Part shown: positions 53,624 through 63,207 of the stretch, piece after piece
How the letters are laid out: each line of letters opens with the position of its first letter
Position numbering within the stretch: the stretch's first letter is position 1
NCBI RefSeq assembly: GCF_005876955.1
Contig: NZ_SSCL01000015.1
Coordinates: forward strand, 29,272 to 93,271
DNA length: 64,000 bases
Source of the DNA: Sinomonas gamaensis
GTDB lineage: Bacteria > Actinomycetota > Actinomycetes > Actinomycetales > Micrococcaceae
Reading direction: 5' to 3'
Made by a program: the position numbers and the translations under genes
Notes under the pieces: model-generated
What the model was told of the DNA's origin: nothing
What the model saw: only the letters and a program-made list of their open reading frames with translations
Database searches by the model: none

Positions 53624-55015
53624 GTGTCTGCTCCCCAGATCGAGTCCGCCCCGTCGTATCGGGACTCGGACGTGGGGCGTACGCCGCCTCAGGACATCGT
53701 CGCCGAGCAGTCCGTGCTCGGCGGCATGATGCTGTCGAAAGACGCGATCGCGGACGTCGTTGAAGTCGTCCGCTCCAACGACTTCTACCGTCCCGCGCAC
53801 GAGACGATCTTCGAGGCCATCACCGATCTCTACAGCCGCGGTGAGCCAGCGGATGCCGTCACCGTCTCCGACGAGCTGACCAAACGCGGCGAGATCAACC
53901 GCGTCGGCGGTCCGGCGTATCTCCACGAGCTCATCCAGATGGTTCCGACGGCGGCGAATGCCGGGTACTACGCCGAGATCGTCGCCGAGCGCGCGATCCT
54001 CCGCAGGCTCGTCAGCGCTGGAACCAAGATCGTCCAGCTCGGGTACGGGCAGGACGGCGAGGTGGAGGACCTCGTCAATCAGGCGCAGGCGGAAGTGTTC
54101 TCCGTCGCCGAGCGCCGTCAGGGCGAGGACTACGTGGCCCTGTCTGAGGTCATGGAATCGGCGATGGACGAGATCGAGGCTGCGGGTCATCGCGGTGAGG
54201 GAATCACGGGCGTCCCGACGGGCTTCTATGAACTCGATGAACTCACTCACGGCCTGCACCCGGGCCAGATGATCGTCATCGCGGCGCGCCCCGCCGTCGG
54301 AAAGTCGACGTTCGCGCTCGACTTCGCCCGTTCGGCCGCGATCAAGCACAAGCTGCCCACGGTCTTCTTCTCGCTTGAGATGAGCCGCAACGAGATTGCC
54401 ATGCGTCTGATGAGCGCCGAGGCGACCATCCAGCTCCAGGACCTCCGCCGTGGAACGCTGCGCGACGAGCACTGGGCCAAGATCGCGAAGGTCATGGGCC
54501 CCCTCAACGAGTCGCCGCTGTTCATCGACGACTCGCCGAACATGTCGCTCATGGAGATCCGGGCGAAGTGCCGTCGCCTGAAGCAGCAGCACGGCCTCAA
54601 GCTCGTGGTGCTCGACTACCTCCAGCTCATGTCCTCTGGCAAGAAGGTCGAGAGCCGCCAGCAGGAAGTCTCCGAGTTCTCGCGTGCGCTCAAGCTGCTG
54701 GCCAAGGAGCTCGAGGTTCCGGTGATCGCACTCTCGCAGCTCAATCGTGGCTCCGAGCAGCGCCAGGACAAGCGGCCCATGGTCTCGGACCTTCGCGAAA
54801 GTGGATCGATCGAACAGGATGCCGACATGGTCATCCTTCTGCACCGCGAGGACGTCTACAACAAGGAGTCGCCGCGCGCGGGCGAGGCGGACATCCTGGT
54901 CGCGAAGCACCGTAACGGCCCCACGAAGGACATCGTCGTGGCCTTCCAGGGCCACTACTCCCGCTTCGCGAACATGGCCGTCGACTCTGGCGACAGCGAG
55001 GGCGGCGGCTTTTAG
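53624..55015 (+). CDS. dnaB: Replicative DNA helicase
   Basis: The 463-residue hexameric helicase begins at GTG 53624 behind GAGG. It has the N-terminal DnaB domain (PPQDIVAEQSVLGGMMLSKDAI in parts), Walker A ARPAVGKST, Walker B-like VVLDYLQLM and the arginine finger region SRALKLLAKELEVPVIALSQL. It unwinds DNA at the replication fork. No intein interrupts it, unlike many mycobacterial dnaB genes. Confidence 0.98.
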   Translation: MSAPQIESAPSYRDSDVGRTPPQDIVAEQSVLGGMMLSKDAIADVVEVVRSNDFYRPAHETIFEAITDLYSRGEPADAVTVSDELTKRGEINRVGGPAYLHELIQMVPTAANAGYYAEIVAERAILRRLVSAGTKIVQLGYGQDGEVEDLVNQAQAEVFSVAERRQGEDYVALSEVMESAMDEIEAAGHRGEGITGVPTGFYELDELTHGLHPGQMIVIAARPAVGKSTFALDFARSAAIKHKLPTVFFSLEMSRNEIAMRLMSAEATIQLQDLRRGTLRDEHWAKIAKVMGPLNESPLFIDDSPNMSLMEIRAKCRRLKQQHGLKLVVLDYLQLMSSGKKVESRQQEVSEFSRALKLLAKELEVPVIALSQLNRGSEQRQDKRPMVSDLRESGSIEQDADMVILLHREDVYNKESPRAGEADILVAKHRNGPTKDIVVAFQGHYSRFANMAVDSGDSEGGGF

Positions 55016-55098
55016 TGAACCCCAAGCGGTCCAGGAGCGTCATATGCGTGTCGGGCCGCGCTATGGGCGGCGCGGCCCTCGGTATGAGGAGCATCGCC

Positions 55099-55371
55099 AT
55101 GAGAAGAACACTTCGGATCCTTGGGTTGACGGCTTTCCTGGGTCTTGCCTTCGCGGCGCCGGCAGCGGCAGACAACCCTCCGGGCGCACCGGGCTTGCCG
55201 AGCCAATCGTGCCAACAGCTCGAGCCCAACACGCCGGGCAATTCCTCGAGCAGCCCCGGATCGCCGTTCAATGAGCCGGGGATCAACAGCACCAATGGCG
55301 GAACCGGAGGCCAACACTACAACGAGACGTCGCAATACGACGTCGCGTGCTTCCAGCAGTCGTCGCACTGA
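55099..55371 (+). CDS. Small secreted protein (90 aa)
   Basis: The ATG at 55099 has GAGGAG eight bases upstream; the frame's earlier start is not supported. The 90 residues have a signal peptide (MRRTLRILGLTAFLGLAFAA) cleaved near ADN, and a Pro/Ser/Gly/Asn-rich mature chain with two Cys (SQSCQQ and VACFQQ) that could bond. It ends YDVACFQQSSH. No family is recognised. It is 83 bases after dnaB. Confidence 0.6.
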   Translation: MRRTLRILGLTAFLGLAFAAPAAADNPPGAPGLPSQSCQQLEPNTPGNSSSSPGSPFNEPGINSTNGGTGGQHYNETSQYDVACFQQSSH

Positions 55372-55402
55372 CTGACGCGGCCGGACTGTCGGTCACCGTG
55401 CC

Positions 55403-55408
55403 TACAGT
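55403..55408 (+). promoter_or_regulatory. Leaderless -10 element for the MATE gene
   Basis: TACAGT ends seven bases before the ATG at 55416. GGGAGG also lies there but only one base before the start, too close to serve as a normal ribosome site. Confidence 0.45.
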
Positions 55409-55415
55409 GGGAGGC

Positions 55416-56780
55416 ATGGATCGCACACAGGAAGAGCACGGCCACCCGCACGTCCAAGGAGGCCGGCGTTCGACCACGCGGGAGATCCTGCGGCTCGCGG
55501 TGCCGGCCTTCGGGTCGCTCATCGCCGAACCGCTCTTTCTCCTCGCGGATTCGGCGATCATCGGGCATCTGGGCGTCGACGAGCTGGCCGGGCTCGGCCT
55601 TGCGACCACGATCTTGCAGACCATCGTGGGCCTCATGGTCTTCCTCGCCTACGGAACCGGCCCCGCTGTCGCACGCTTCCTCGGGGCGGGTCAGCCCGCG
55701 CGGGCGATGTGCGCAGCGCGCGACGGTGTATGGCTGGCGCTGCTTCTCGGCGTCCTGCTGGCAGTGGTCGGCTGGATTGTCAGCCCGGCGATCGTGAGAG
55801 CGGTGGGCGGGCTTCCGGCGGTGCAGTCGTACGCCGTGGAGTACCTCGCATGGTCCATGCCCGGGCTTGTCGGGATGCTCCTCGTCTTCGCGGGCACGGG
55901 CGTCCTGCGCGGCCTCCAGGACACTCGAACGCCCCTCGTCGTGGCAACCGCGGGCTTCGGGGCCAACGCGGCGCTCAATTTCGTCTTCGTGTACGGCTTC
56001 GGCTGGGGCATTGCCGGGTCTGCGATCGGGACGAGCGTGGCCCAGCTCTGCATGGCGGCGGTGTATCTCGCGATCATCGTGCCCCGCATTCGCCATGAGG
56101 GAATTGCTCTGGGACCCCACTGGCGCGGCATTCTCGGCGCAGCCCACGTCGGATCCTGGCTCATGCTCCGCACCCTGACCCTGCGTGCGGCGATCTTCGC
56201 GACCGTCGTGGTTGCAACGGCCCAGGGCGCCGAGAACCTCGCGGCACATCAGCTCGCCATGACCATGTTCAACGTCCTGGCCTTCGCCCTTGACGCGCTG
56301 GCGATCGCCGCGCAATCGCTCATCGGCAAGGAGCTCGGCGCTTCCGACGCCGCGAGGGCGCGCGAGCTCACCGGAACCATGGTCCGGTGGTCGCTCGGGT
56401 TCGGCGTGGTGACTGGCGCACTCTTGGCGATCGCTGCTCCGTGGCTCGGCTGGCTCTTCACGCCGAATCCGCTGGTGCATGAAGCGCTCACGCCCGCCCT
56501 GCTGGTGCTGGCGACGAGCCAGCCGGTGTGCGGCTTCGTCTTCATTCTCGACGGTGTGCTGATCGGCGCCGGCGACGCCCGGTATCTCGCGCTCGCCGGA
56601 GTGCTCAACCTCGTGGTCTACGGGCCTCTCCTCGTCTGGGTCGGGCTTGCGGGAGTGACTGGCCCGGCTGGCCTCGCGTGGCTCTGGGCCGCCTTCGCCG
56701 GCGGCTACATGCTCGCGCGCGCCGCAACCCTGGGCCTCCGCGCGAGAGGTGGCACCTGGATGGTCCTTGGCGCCCACTGA
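55416..56780 (+). CDS. MATE-family multidrug efflux transporter
   Basis: The 454-residue protein has 12 hydrophobic segments and MATE family marks: AVPAFGSLIAEPLFLLADSAIIGHLG near the start (in parts), VTGPAGLAWLW near the end, and a helix with GAENLAAHQLAMTMFN. It exports cationic drugs or metabolites by Na+ or H+ antiport. The start at 55416 is chosen because an earlier in-frame start would add a non-membrane stretch out of promoter sequence. Confidence 0.9.
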   Translation: MDRTQEEHGHPHVQGGRRSTTREILRLAVPAFGSLIAEPLFLLADSAIIGHLGVDELAGLGLATTILQTIVGLMVFLAYGTGPAVARFLGAGQPARAMCAARDGVWLALLLGVLLAVVGWIVSPAIVRAVGGLPAVQSYAVEYLAWSMPGLVGMLLVFAGTGVLRGLQDTRTPLVVATAGFGANAALNFVFVYGFGWGIAGSAIGTSVAQLCMAAVYLAIIVPRIRHEGIALGPHWRGILGAAHVGSWLMLRTLTLRAAIFATVVVATAQGAENLAAHQLAMTMFNVLAFALDALAIAAQSLIGKELGASDAARARELTGTMVRWSLGFGVVTGALLAIAAPWLGWLFTPNPLVHEALTPALLVLATSQPVCGFVFILDGVLIGAGDARYLALAGVLNLVVYGPLLVWVGLAGVTGPAGLAWLWAAFAGGYMLARAATLGLRARGGTWMVLGAH

Positions 56781-56804
56781 GAACGGCGCGGCGAGGCCCG
56801 CGAC

Positions 56805-56810
56805 TAGACT
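56805..56810 (+). promoter_or_regulatory. Leaderless -10 element for the membrane-protein gene at 56817
   Basis: TAGACT lies exactly six bases before the ATG at 56817, with no Shine-Dalgarno sequence. Confidence 0.5.
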
Positions 56811-56816
56811 GACTCC

Positions 56817-57398
56817 ATGCCTCTCGACGCCCCTTCGCCTGATCGCGCCCGCCTCTGGCCGCCGGTTCTGCTGAGGGCAGCCGTGGCGTTGGCTTTCGGG
56901 GTGGCCACGGTCTTCTGGGGGCAGCCGACGACGGCGGGGGCGGCGTGGGTGTTCGCAGCGTACGTCTGGTGCCTGCTCGCCGGCGAGGTGTGGCTACTCC
57001 GAGCTGAGCGGCCGGCGCCAGGGCGGATCTCTGCGCTCTTCGGACTCGTGCCCTACGCCCTCGGTGCGGTGGCCGCCGTCGTGCTTGTCGTGTCACCCTC
57101 GGTGAGCCTGCTGGCGTGGGTGGGCGCGGCCGCGCTCGTGCTGGTGGGGATTTCCGACGTGGTCCGCTCCGTGCTCTCGCGACGGCCCAAGGCCGGGTCG
57201 GCGCCGCTCGCCCGCGATCTCCTCATCACGGGAGTCGTCAGCCTCGGGGGCGGTCTTCTCCTTCCTTTCTTCGCCGGACTCGGCCCGCATGCGCTGCTCG
57301 GGGTCGCCGGTGGGCCGGCGATCATCACGGGGGTTCTGCTGGCGATCGCGGCCCTGAGCCTGAGGCACGATTCCGCGACCTCAGCCCGAGTGGCCTAG
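56817..57398 (+). CDS. HdeD/DUF308-like membrane protein
   Basis: The 193-residue protein has about six hydrophobic segments, including AVALAFGVATVFWGQPTTAGAA and GLVPYALGAVAAVVLVV. The arrangement and spacing resemble HdeD/DUF308 proteins. The function is unknown. It is expressed from its own leaderless-type promoter. Confidence 0.7.
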   Translation: MPLDAPSPDRARLWPPVLLRAAVALAFGVATVFWGQPTTAGAAWVFAAYVWCLLAGEVWLLRAERPAPGRISALFGLVPYALGAVAAVVLVVSPSVSLLAWVGAAALVLVGISDVVRSVLSRRPKAGSAPLARDLLITGVVSLGGGLLLPFFAGLGPHALLGVAGGPAIITGVLLAIAALSLRHDSATSARVA

Positions 57399-57407
57399 AA
57401 TTGACTG

Positions 57408-57433
57408 GTTCTACTTTCTACTTGGCGTAGAAC
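57408..57433. promoter_or_regulatory. Operator-like inverted repeat before 57490
   Basis: GTTCTAC (57408-57414) and GTAGAAC (57427-57433) form a 7-bp dyad with a 12-base spacer, 57 bases before the start at 57490. TTGACT at 57401-57406 could be a -35. A transcription factor site is plausible. Confidence 0.4.
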
Positions 57434-57489
57434 TCCTTCAGATCCACCGCCGCACCCACAGCAGCGCTCGCAGCGCAAGGAGGGCCCCC

Positions 57490-57831
57490 ATGACCGAAGA
57501 ATCCCCACGCGGACCGCGCGTCGGCATCAAGGGCCCGCTCATGTTCTCCGCGTTCTTCGGCGTGGTTGCGTTCGTGGCGGTGCTCATCTTCGGTTCGGGT
57601 GGGACGGGGCACGGGATGCGCTTCGACCTCGCCTTCACAGCAGGCGGAGTCGCGTTCATCGTGTGCCTCGTCATCGCCGCGATGCTGTCCATGACCTACA
57701 AGGAGAACTCCGAGCACCTCGGCCAGGGGTCCGGCGTGAACCTTCGCTCGGCGGACCGACTCAAGGGCAAGGGCAAGGCGCCCGAAGCCAAGCGTCCCGA
57801 GGATCCCGCGGACGGCGCTCACCGCGAGTAG
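57490..57831 (+). CDS. Small two-helix membrane protein
   Basis: The 113-residue protein starts at ATG 57490 behind AAGGAGGG. It has two hydrophobic segments (MFSAFFGVVAFVAVLIF and FTAGGVAFIVCLVIAAMLSM) and a basic then acidic C-terminal tail (KGKGKAPEAKRPEDPADG). I do not recognise a family. An operator-like dyad upstream suggests it is regulated. Confidence 0.65.
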   Translation: MTEESPRGPRVGIKGPLMFSAFFGVVAFVAVLIFGSGGTGHGMRFDLAFTAGGVAFIVCLVIAAMLSMTYKENSEHLGQGSGVNLRSADRLKGKGKAPEAKRPEDPADGAHRE

Positions 57832-57905
57832 CTGGGAGCGAGCGCAGAGCGGGGTTCGACATGTACATTGGGAACCGAACCTCCGAGACCCAGTGAGCTG
57901 AGCCC

Positions 57906-58199
57906 ATGACGCACCTTTACACCGGCCGCGGCCCCGACGCGGGGCTTGCGCCCGCCGTCCGCCTGTCGCCGCGTCGCCGTGCGGTCGCAGGCCTTCTCGG
58001 CATCTACCTCGGCGCCTTCGGGGCTCATCGCTTCTACCTGGGCTACACGGCCTGGGGCATCGCGCAGGTGCTCGCCGCGATACTGCTGGCGAAGGCCACC
58101 TACGGCACGATCTTCCTCTGGGGCATGATCGAGGGAACCCTCATTGTGCTCGGCGCCCAGCCGTTCCGCACCGACGCCCAGGGCCGCCAGCTGCGCTGA
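57906..58199 (+). CDS. TM2-domain protein
   Basis: The 97-residue protein carries the TM2 domain: a Gly-rich helix with LGIYLGAFGAHRFYLGY and a second helix (IAQVLAAILLAKATYGTIFLW, in parts). TM2 proteins are small membrane proteins of unknown role in bacteria. The start is ATG 57906; no ribosome site is convincing. Confidence 0.82.
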   Translation: MTHLYTGRGPDAGLAPAVRLSPRRRAVAGLLGIYLGAFGAHRFYLGYTAWGIAQVLAAILLAKATYGTIFLWGMIEGTLIVLGAQPFRTDAQGRQLR

Positions 58200-58209
58200 C
58201 TGGCAGAGG

Positions 58210-58224
58210 AGCTGGGCGCCAGCT
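58210..58224. terminator. Short hairpin between convergent genes
   Basis: AGCTGG-GCG-CCAGCT is a perfect 6-bp stem 11 bases after the TM2 stop, between two convergent genes. It is a weak terminator candidate. Confidence 0.35.
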
Positions 58225-58244
58225 GCACTGCGCCCGAGGCGCGC

Positions 58245-59015
58245 TCAGCTCCAGACCGGAGCCTGATCCGTCCATCCAATCGGAATCCCGAGCCGCTCGA
58301 CGGTCCCGGGGCTCGACGTCTCGGCGACTCCCACCACGGCGAGGGCGTGCACCACGAGCCGAGTCTGGACAGCCGCAACCCAGGTCGCCGTGTCGGCATG
58401 CTTGTGCCGCGCGTCGACGACGAGCCATACCTGGTCGGCCCGGAGCCGCTCGGCTCCAGCGGCGTTGGTCGCCGTCCAGCCCCGTCGTCCGAGACCGAAG
58501 GCGACGACGATGGGCTGGCCCAGCGCGGTGCCTTCGGCTCGCGCGGCGGCGGCCTCGCGCCGACCTTCGAGCGAGGGCACGTTGTACGCCTCGAGCAGTC
58601 CGGACGTTCGGAGCTGGGCGCCGACCGCCTCGGCGAGGGCCATCGCTGGTCCGAGTGCCGCGTCGTGTGGCGCAGCGACCACTGTGAGACTCCCGGGCGT
58701 CCGCAGTGGAGCGCTCGCGGGCGAGTCCTCGAGCATCACGGGTGCGCCCAGCTCTTGCAGGATGGCCCCCACATCTTCCTGCGGAGAGGCGGGGCCGAGT
58801 TCGGGAAGCGTCAGGCGAGCGCCAGCGTCTGTGGCCAGTTCGGCGTCGTCAAGGTCTGGGACCACGGCGAGGCCCTCGTAGCGGAGGCCGCGGAGCCGTC
58901 GGAACCCGGTTGCCTTCACCGGCTCGGCGCTGATGAGCTGTGCGTGGGGCCCGAGAGCCATGGCCTTGGCCTTGAGCTCGTCGAGGGAACGTGCCCTGAG
59001 CAGGGTGGTGGGCAC
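58245..59015 (-). CDS. Hypothetical protein with FlhF-like N-terminus
   Basis: The GTG at 59015 follows AAGGGG by about 11 bases. The 256-residue product starts TTLLRARSLDELKAKAMALG, reminiscent of the FlhF/SRP-type GTPase beginning. It later has VVAFGLGRRGWTATNAAGAERL and VWLVVDARHKHADTATWV, which resemble an SRP GTPase but without the GKT P-loop. It is probably a degenerate or distant relative. The function is unknown. Confidence 0.55.
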   Translation of the reverse strand: MPTTLLRARSLDELKAKAMALGPHAQLISAEPVKATGFRRLRGLRYEGLAVVPDLDDAELATDAGARLTLPELGPASPQEDVGAILQELGAPVMLEDSPASAPLRTPGSLTVVAAPHDAALGPAMALAEAVGAQLRTSGLLEAYNVPSLEGRREAAAARAEGTALGQPIVVAFGLGRRGWTATNAAGAERLRADQVWLVVDARHKHADTATWVAAVQTRLVVHALAVVGVAETSSPGTVERLGIPIGWTDQAPVWS

Positions 59016-59081
59016 TATGGAATCGCCCCTTCGTCATACTGCATTTTTTCGAAGCGTACCAAGGGAGCGCCCGATATCGGT

Positions 59082-59627
59082 CTAGCTGGCGGCCTTCCGC
59101 TCACGATAGGCCCGCACGTGGGCGCGGTTCCCGCAATTGCCCGTGTCGCAATAACGCTTCGAGCGGTTCTTCGACAGGTCGATGAGGACGGCCTCGCAGT
59201 CGTCCGCGGCGCAGATCCGCAGCCGGTCGAGCTCTTGGGAGCGGATGACGTCGACGAAGGCCATCGCGGCCTCCGCCCCCACGCGCTGCGCAAGCGGTGC
59301 CTCGGGCGTCGTCACGTGGAGGTGCCAGTCCCAATGGTCGTGCTTGACGAGCTGGGGGAGAGCGCTGGTTTCCCGCAGGATCGCGTTGACGAGGTCGACG
59401 GCGTCCTCCTCCGAGGCGTCCCAGAGTCCCCTGAGGCGGGACCTGAGGGTTCGCACGGAGGCGAGTTCGCCGTCGTCGTGCGTTCTCGACCCCGTGAACT
59501 GCTCCTCCTCGAGGAAGCGGTCGAGGTCGGCGAGCGTCTTCAGGTGCTCCTCGCCGTCGGAATCCAGCGTGTTGACCAAGTTCACCGCGCTCCGCAGCGC
59601 GACTTCGGTGTCAGGTGCGAACAACAC
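59082..59627 (-). CDS. CGNR/ABATE zinc-finger transcription regulator
   Basis: The 181-residue protein has an ABATE-like N-terminal domain (SAVNLVNTLDSDG region) and a CGNR zinc finger with four Cys spaced as CAADDC-(15)-CDTGNC, in a region with DLSKNRSKRYCDTGNCGNR. These act as transcription regulators of stress or hydrocarbon-related genes. It starts at GTG 59627 and diverges from a DMT exporter gene that it may control. Confidence 0.82.
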   Translation of the reverse strand: MLFAPDTEVALRSAVNLVNTLDSDGEEHLKTLADLDRFLEEEQFTGSRTHDDGELASVRTLRSRLRGLWDASEEDAVDLVNAILRETSALPQLVKHDHWDWHLHVTTPEAPLAQRVGAEAAMAFVDVIRSQELDRLRICAADDCEAVLIDLSKNRSKRYCDTGNCGNRAHVRAYRERKAAS

Positions 59628-59707
59628 TTTGACTCATGACTCCTCTCGGGTCTACTGTCATCACCATACTCTGCTTTTGGTCCTGACATGTTTTTTGGAG
59701 GTGTCTC

Positions 59708-60691
59708 ATGCTGTCCGCGAACCGTTCGGCGTCCGGCCTGGTTTACGCGCTGCTCTCGGCCGCGACCTTCGGTATCAGCGGGCCGCTCGGGAAGTCCCTC
59801 CTCGAGGCCGGCTGGAGCACGGGTGCCACGGTCGGGACCCGCATCGGCCTCGCCGCCCTCGTGATGCTCGTGCCGACGCTCGTCATGCTGCGCGGCCGCT
59901 GGGCTCAGCTGCGCCGGGGGCTCGGCATCATGGCCGGCTACGGCATCGTCGCCGTCGCCGTGTGCCAGTTCTGCTACTTCAACGCGGTCTCACGGATGAG
60001 CCCGCCGGTGGCGCTCATGCTCGAATATCTCGCGCCCATTGTGATCGTCGGCTGGATGTGGGCCCGCTCGCGCCGCCGCCCCGGCCTGCTCACGATCGCG
60101 GGGACGGTCGTTGCCATGCTCGGCCTCGTGATCGTGCTCAACCTGTTCAGCGCCACCCGCGTGGATCCGGTGGGAGTCCTGTGGGGTCTGGGTGCCGCCG
60201 TCTGCCTCGCCGTCTACTTTCTCCTGTCGGCGAGGGCCGACGGCGTCCTGCCGCCATTCGTCATGGTCGGCGGTGGCATGGTGTTCGGCGCTCTCGCGAT
60301 CGGGGCCCTCGCCATCGTGGGAGTGCTGCCCCTCGCCGCGAACTTCGGCACCGTCGAACTCCAAGGAGTCGAGACGAGCTGGATCGTGCCGATCCTCGGG
60401 ATCACCCTCATCGCGGCGGTCGCTGCCTATTCGCTCGGCATCGTCGGCGCCCAGCGGCTCGGGCCGAAGGTCGCGAGCTTCGTCTCGCTCACCGAAGTGC
60501 TGTTCTCCGTTGTCGCCTCATGGCTCCTCATCGGCGACGTCCCCGCGCCGGTCCAGGCTCTCGGCGGCGCCCTCATCGTCGTCGGCGTGATCCTCGTCCG
60601 CGTCGACGAGCTGCGCGCGCCGGTCCCCGAACTCGCCCAGCCGATGCCGGCTGAGCCGCTCCCACCGGAGATCAGCGCGCGAAGCGCGTGA
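59708..60691 (+). CDS. EamA/DMT-family transporter
   Basis: The 327-residue protein has 10 hydrophobic segments and two EamA repeats, for example [21 protein letters not shown] and [22 protein letters not shown]. It is a metabolite or drug exporter in the inner membrane. GGAGG precedes the ATG. It overlaps the copper ATPase gene tail-to-tail by 20 bases and diverges from the CGNR regulator. Confidence 0.88.
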   Translation: MLSANRSASGLVYALLSAATFGISGPLGKSLLEAGWSTGATVGTRIGLAALVMLVPTLVMLRGRWAQLRRGLGIMAGYGIVAVAVCQFCYFNAVSRMSPPVALMLEYLAPIVIVGWMWARSRRRPGLLTIAGTVVAMLGLVIVLNLFSATRVDPVGVLWGLGAAVCLAVYFLLSARADGVLPPFVMVGGGMVFGALAIGALAIVGVLPLAANFGTVELQGVETSWIVPILGITLIAAVAAYSLGIVGAQRLGPKVASFVSLTEVLFSVVASWLLIGDVPAPVQALGGALIVVGVILVRVDELRAPVPELAQPMPAEPLPPEISARSA

Positions 60692-62903
60692 GCCTCAGCG
60701 AATTCGCCACGACGAGCACCGAGCTCGCCGCCATCGCCGCGCCCCCGATCATCGGGCTCAGCAGCCCGCAGGCCGCAACCGGGATGCCGATGGTGTTGTA
60801 GGCGAAGGCCCAGAACAGGTTCGTCTTGATGATTCGGAGCGTCGCGCGCGAGAGCTCGATGGCCAGCGCAACCTGGCCGAGGTCGTCTCCCATCACGGCG
60901 AGGTCGGCTGCCTCGCGCGCCACGTCGGTGCCGGACCCCATTGCGATCCCCAAATCGGCCTGCGCGAGCGCAGCGGCGTCGTTGACGCCGTCGCCCGCCA
61001 TCGCCACCGTGGCGCCGGCACCCTGCAGCCGCCGCACGGCGTCGACCTTCCCCTCGGGGCTCACCCCAGCGATGACATCGGACGGCGCGATCCCTACTTC
61101 GGCGGCGACCCGACGGGCGACGGCGGCGTTGTCGCCGGTGAGCAGGACAGGCCTCAGCCCGAGAGCCTTGAGGCGGACGACGGCGTCCCGCGACCCGCGC
61201 TTGACCGTGTCCGTCAGGCTCACTGCGCCGACCGCCTGCCCCTCAACCGCAACCCACACCACGGTCGCTCCCGCTTCCTCGCGGGCGCTGAACTGGCCGC
61301 GGAGACCAGACGGAACCTCGGCGCCGTGCGCGCGAAGCCATGGCTCGCGTCCCACCACGACCCTCCTGCCCTCGACGAGCCCGCTCACCCCGCCGCCACC
61401 AGCGGACGCGAAGCTCTCGACGTCAGGGAGCCTGCCGCCGTCGTTCGCCGCCCGCGCGGCCTGGGCAATCGCCTTGCCGACCGGATGCTCGCTCGCCGCC
61501 TCGACAGCTCCAGCCAGCCGCAGGACATCACGCTCAGTCCAGCGGGGCACGACATCGACCGCTGAGACGCCAAGCCGCCCTGTGGTGATGGTGCCCGTCT
61601 TGTCCAGCACGATCGTGTCCACGCTGCGGGTATCCTCGAGCACTTGGGGGCCACGGATCAGGATGCCGAGCTGCGCACCGCGTCCGCTCCCGGCGAGGAG
61701 ACCCACTGGCGTGGCGAGTCCCAGGGCGCAGGGGCACGCGATGACGAGCACGGAGACAGCGGCGGTGACCGCAGCGTCCGTCGATCCGCCGACCGCCATC
61801 CACACCACGAACGTCAGCGCGGCGACGCCGAGGACGATCGGGACGAAGACGCCGCTGATGCGGTCTGCGAGGCGTGCGATGGGGGCCTTCGAGGATTGGG
61901 CCTCCGACACCAGACGGCCCATCGCGGCGAGGGTGGTCTCCGATCCGGCTCGCGTGGCTTCGACGACGAGCCTGCCCGAGGTGTTGATCGTCGCGCCGGT
62001 CACCGTGTCGCCGGGGCCGAGGTCGACCGGAACGGATTCGCCGGTCAGCAGCGAGGCGTCGACGGCCGAGGTGCCGCTGCGCACCAGTCCGTCGGTCGCG
62101 ATCTTCTCGCCCGGCCGCACCACGAACACGTCACCCGGAACAAGCTGCTCCGCCGGAATCCGATATTCGACACCATCCTTCAGGAGCATCGCATCCCTGG
62201 CTCCGAGGTCCAGGAGCGCTCGGAGGGCGCTTCCGGCGCGGTCCTTCGCGCGGGCTTCGAGGAGGCGCCCGAGGATGAGGAAGGTCGCCACGACATCGGC
62301 CACCTCGAAATACAGCTCAGCGCCCATCGCCTCGCCGGGCGACGCCGTGAGCTGCGGATTCGCGATGAGCTGGCCGGCCGAATAGGCATAGGCGGCCACG
62401 ATCCCCAGGGACACAAGGGTGTCCATGGTCGAGGAGCCGTGTCGGGCGGCGCGCAGCGCAGCGCGGTGGAAGGGCCACGCCGCCCAGGTCACCACAGGCA
62501 GCGACAGGAGAGCGGCCCACCACCCCCAATCAGGGAAGCGCAGGAGCGGGACCATCGAGATCAGGAAGGTCGGGACAGTGAGCGCCGCTGCCACCACGAG
62601 TCGCGGCACGAGGCTCGCCCGCTGGCGCCCGGGCTCGGTCTCGTGCTGCGCCGCGTGGCGCTCGCGGAGACTCGCGCTGTAGCCGGCGGCTGAGACCTGC
62701 TCGAGGAGCTGCTGGTCGGAGATTCCCGACGGGGCGAGCACGCGTGCCGATTCGAGGGGCAGGTTGACGGTGGCCGTGACCCCTTCCAGTTTGCCGAGCT
62801 TGCGCTCCACCCGGCTCACGCAGGAGGCACAGGTCATGCCCTCGATGGCGAGCTCGATGACGCGTGCCTCGCCGTAGGCCTGCTGGGGCGCTGCTTGGGG
62901 CAT
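60672..62903 (-). CDS. copA: Copper-exporting P-type ATPase
   Basis: The 743-residue P1B-type ATPase has an N-terminal metal-binding domain with GMTCASC, CPC motif at C390-P-C392 ([11 protein letters not shown]), phosphorylation DKTGT with D434, and [20 protein letters not shown] in the C-terminal half. The CPC and the domain order match CopA, which exports Cu(I). It ends a csoR-copZ-copA operon on the minus strand. Its end overlaps the EamA gene. Confidence 0.95.
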   Translation of the reverse strand: MPQAAPQQAYGEARVIELAIEGMTCASCVSRVERKLGKLEGVTATVNLPLESARVLAPSGISDQQLLEQVSAAGYSASLRERHAAQHETEPGRQRASLVPRLVVAAALTVPTFLISMVPLLRFPDWGWWAALLSLPVVTWAAWPFHRAALRAARHGSSTMDTLVSLGIVAAYAYSAGQLIANPQLTASPGEAMGAELYFEVADVVATFLILGRLLEARAKDRAGSALRALLDLGARDAMLLKDGVEYRIPAEQLVPGDVFVVRPGEKIATDGLVRSGTSAVDASLLTGESVPVDLGPGDTVTGATINTSGRLVVEATRAGSETTLAAMGRLVSEAQSSKAPIARLADRISGVFVPIVLGVAALTFVVWMAVGGSTDAAVTAAVSVLVIACPCALGLATPVGLLAGSGRGAQLGILIRGPQVLEDTRSVDTIVLDKTGTITTGRLGVSAVDVVPRWTERDVLRLAGAVEAASEHPVGKAIAQAARAANDGGRLPDVESFASAGGGGVSGLVEGRRVVVGREPWLRAHGAEVPSGLRGQFSAREEAGATVVWVAVEGQAVGAVSLTDTVKRGSRDAVVRLKALGLRPVLLTGDNAAVARRVAAEVGIAPSDVIAGVSPEGKVDAVRRLQGAGATVAMAGDGVNDAAALAQADLGIAMGSGTDVAREAADLAVMGDDLGQVALAIELSRATLRIIKTNLFWAFAYNTIGIPVAACGLLSPMIGGAAMAASSVLVVANSLRLTRFAR

Positions 62904-62915
62904 CGTGGGCGCCGC

Positions 62916-63146
62916 CTACGCGTCGTTGTCGACCACGAGGTAGCCGGCCTCCGCGATGGCCTCGCTGATCGACTCGTGCTTGAGCTTCCGCGTCGAACCT
63001 ATGGTGACTTCGGAGGCGCCGCCGACCTTGAGGTCCACCGCGACGTCCTCGACGCCGTCGAGCGCTTCGAGCTCCTCGGTGACGGCGTCGATGCAGTGGT
63101 GGCAGGTCATACCGTCGACCAGGACCGTGGTGGTGAAGTGGGTCAT
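62916..63146 (-). CDS. copZ: Copper chaperone CopZ
   Basis: The ATG at 63146 has an AGGAG ribosome site. The 76-residue HMA protein has the Cu-binding motif GMTCHHC and a beta-alpha-beta chain of the right length. It delivers Cu(I) to CopA, encoded 12 bases downstream, and CsoR lies upstream. Confidence 0.95.
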   Translation of the reverse strand: MTHFTTTVLVDGMTCHHCIDAVTEELEALDGVEDVAVDLKVGGASEVTIGSTRKLKHESISEAIAEAGYLVVDNDA

Positions 63147-63207
63147 TGTGGCTCCTAGCGTTTGTGGGTGGGCAGCTCGGGGGACAGCAGGCTTAACGAC
63201 GGCAGGC

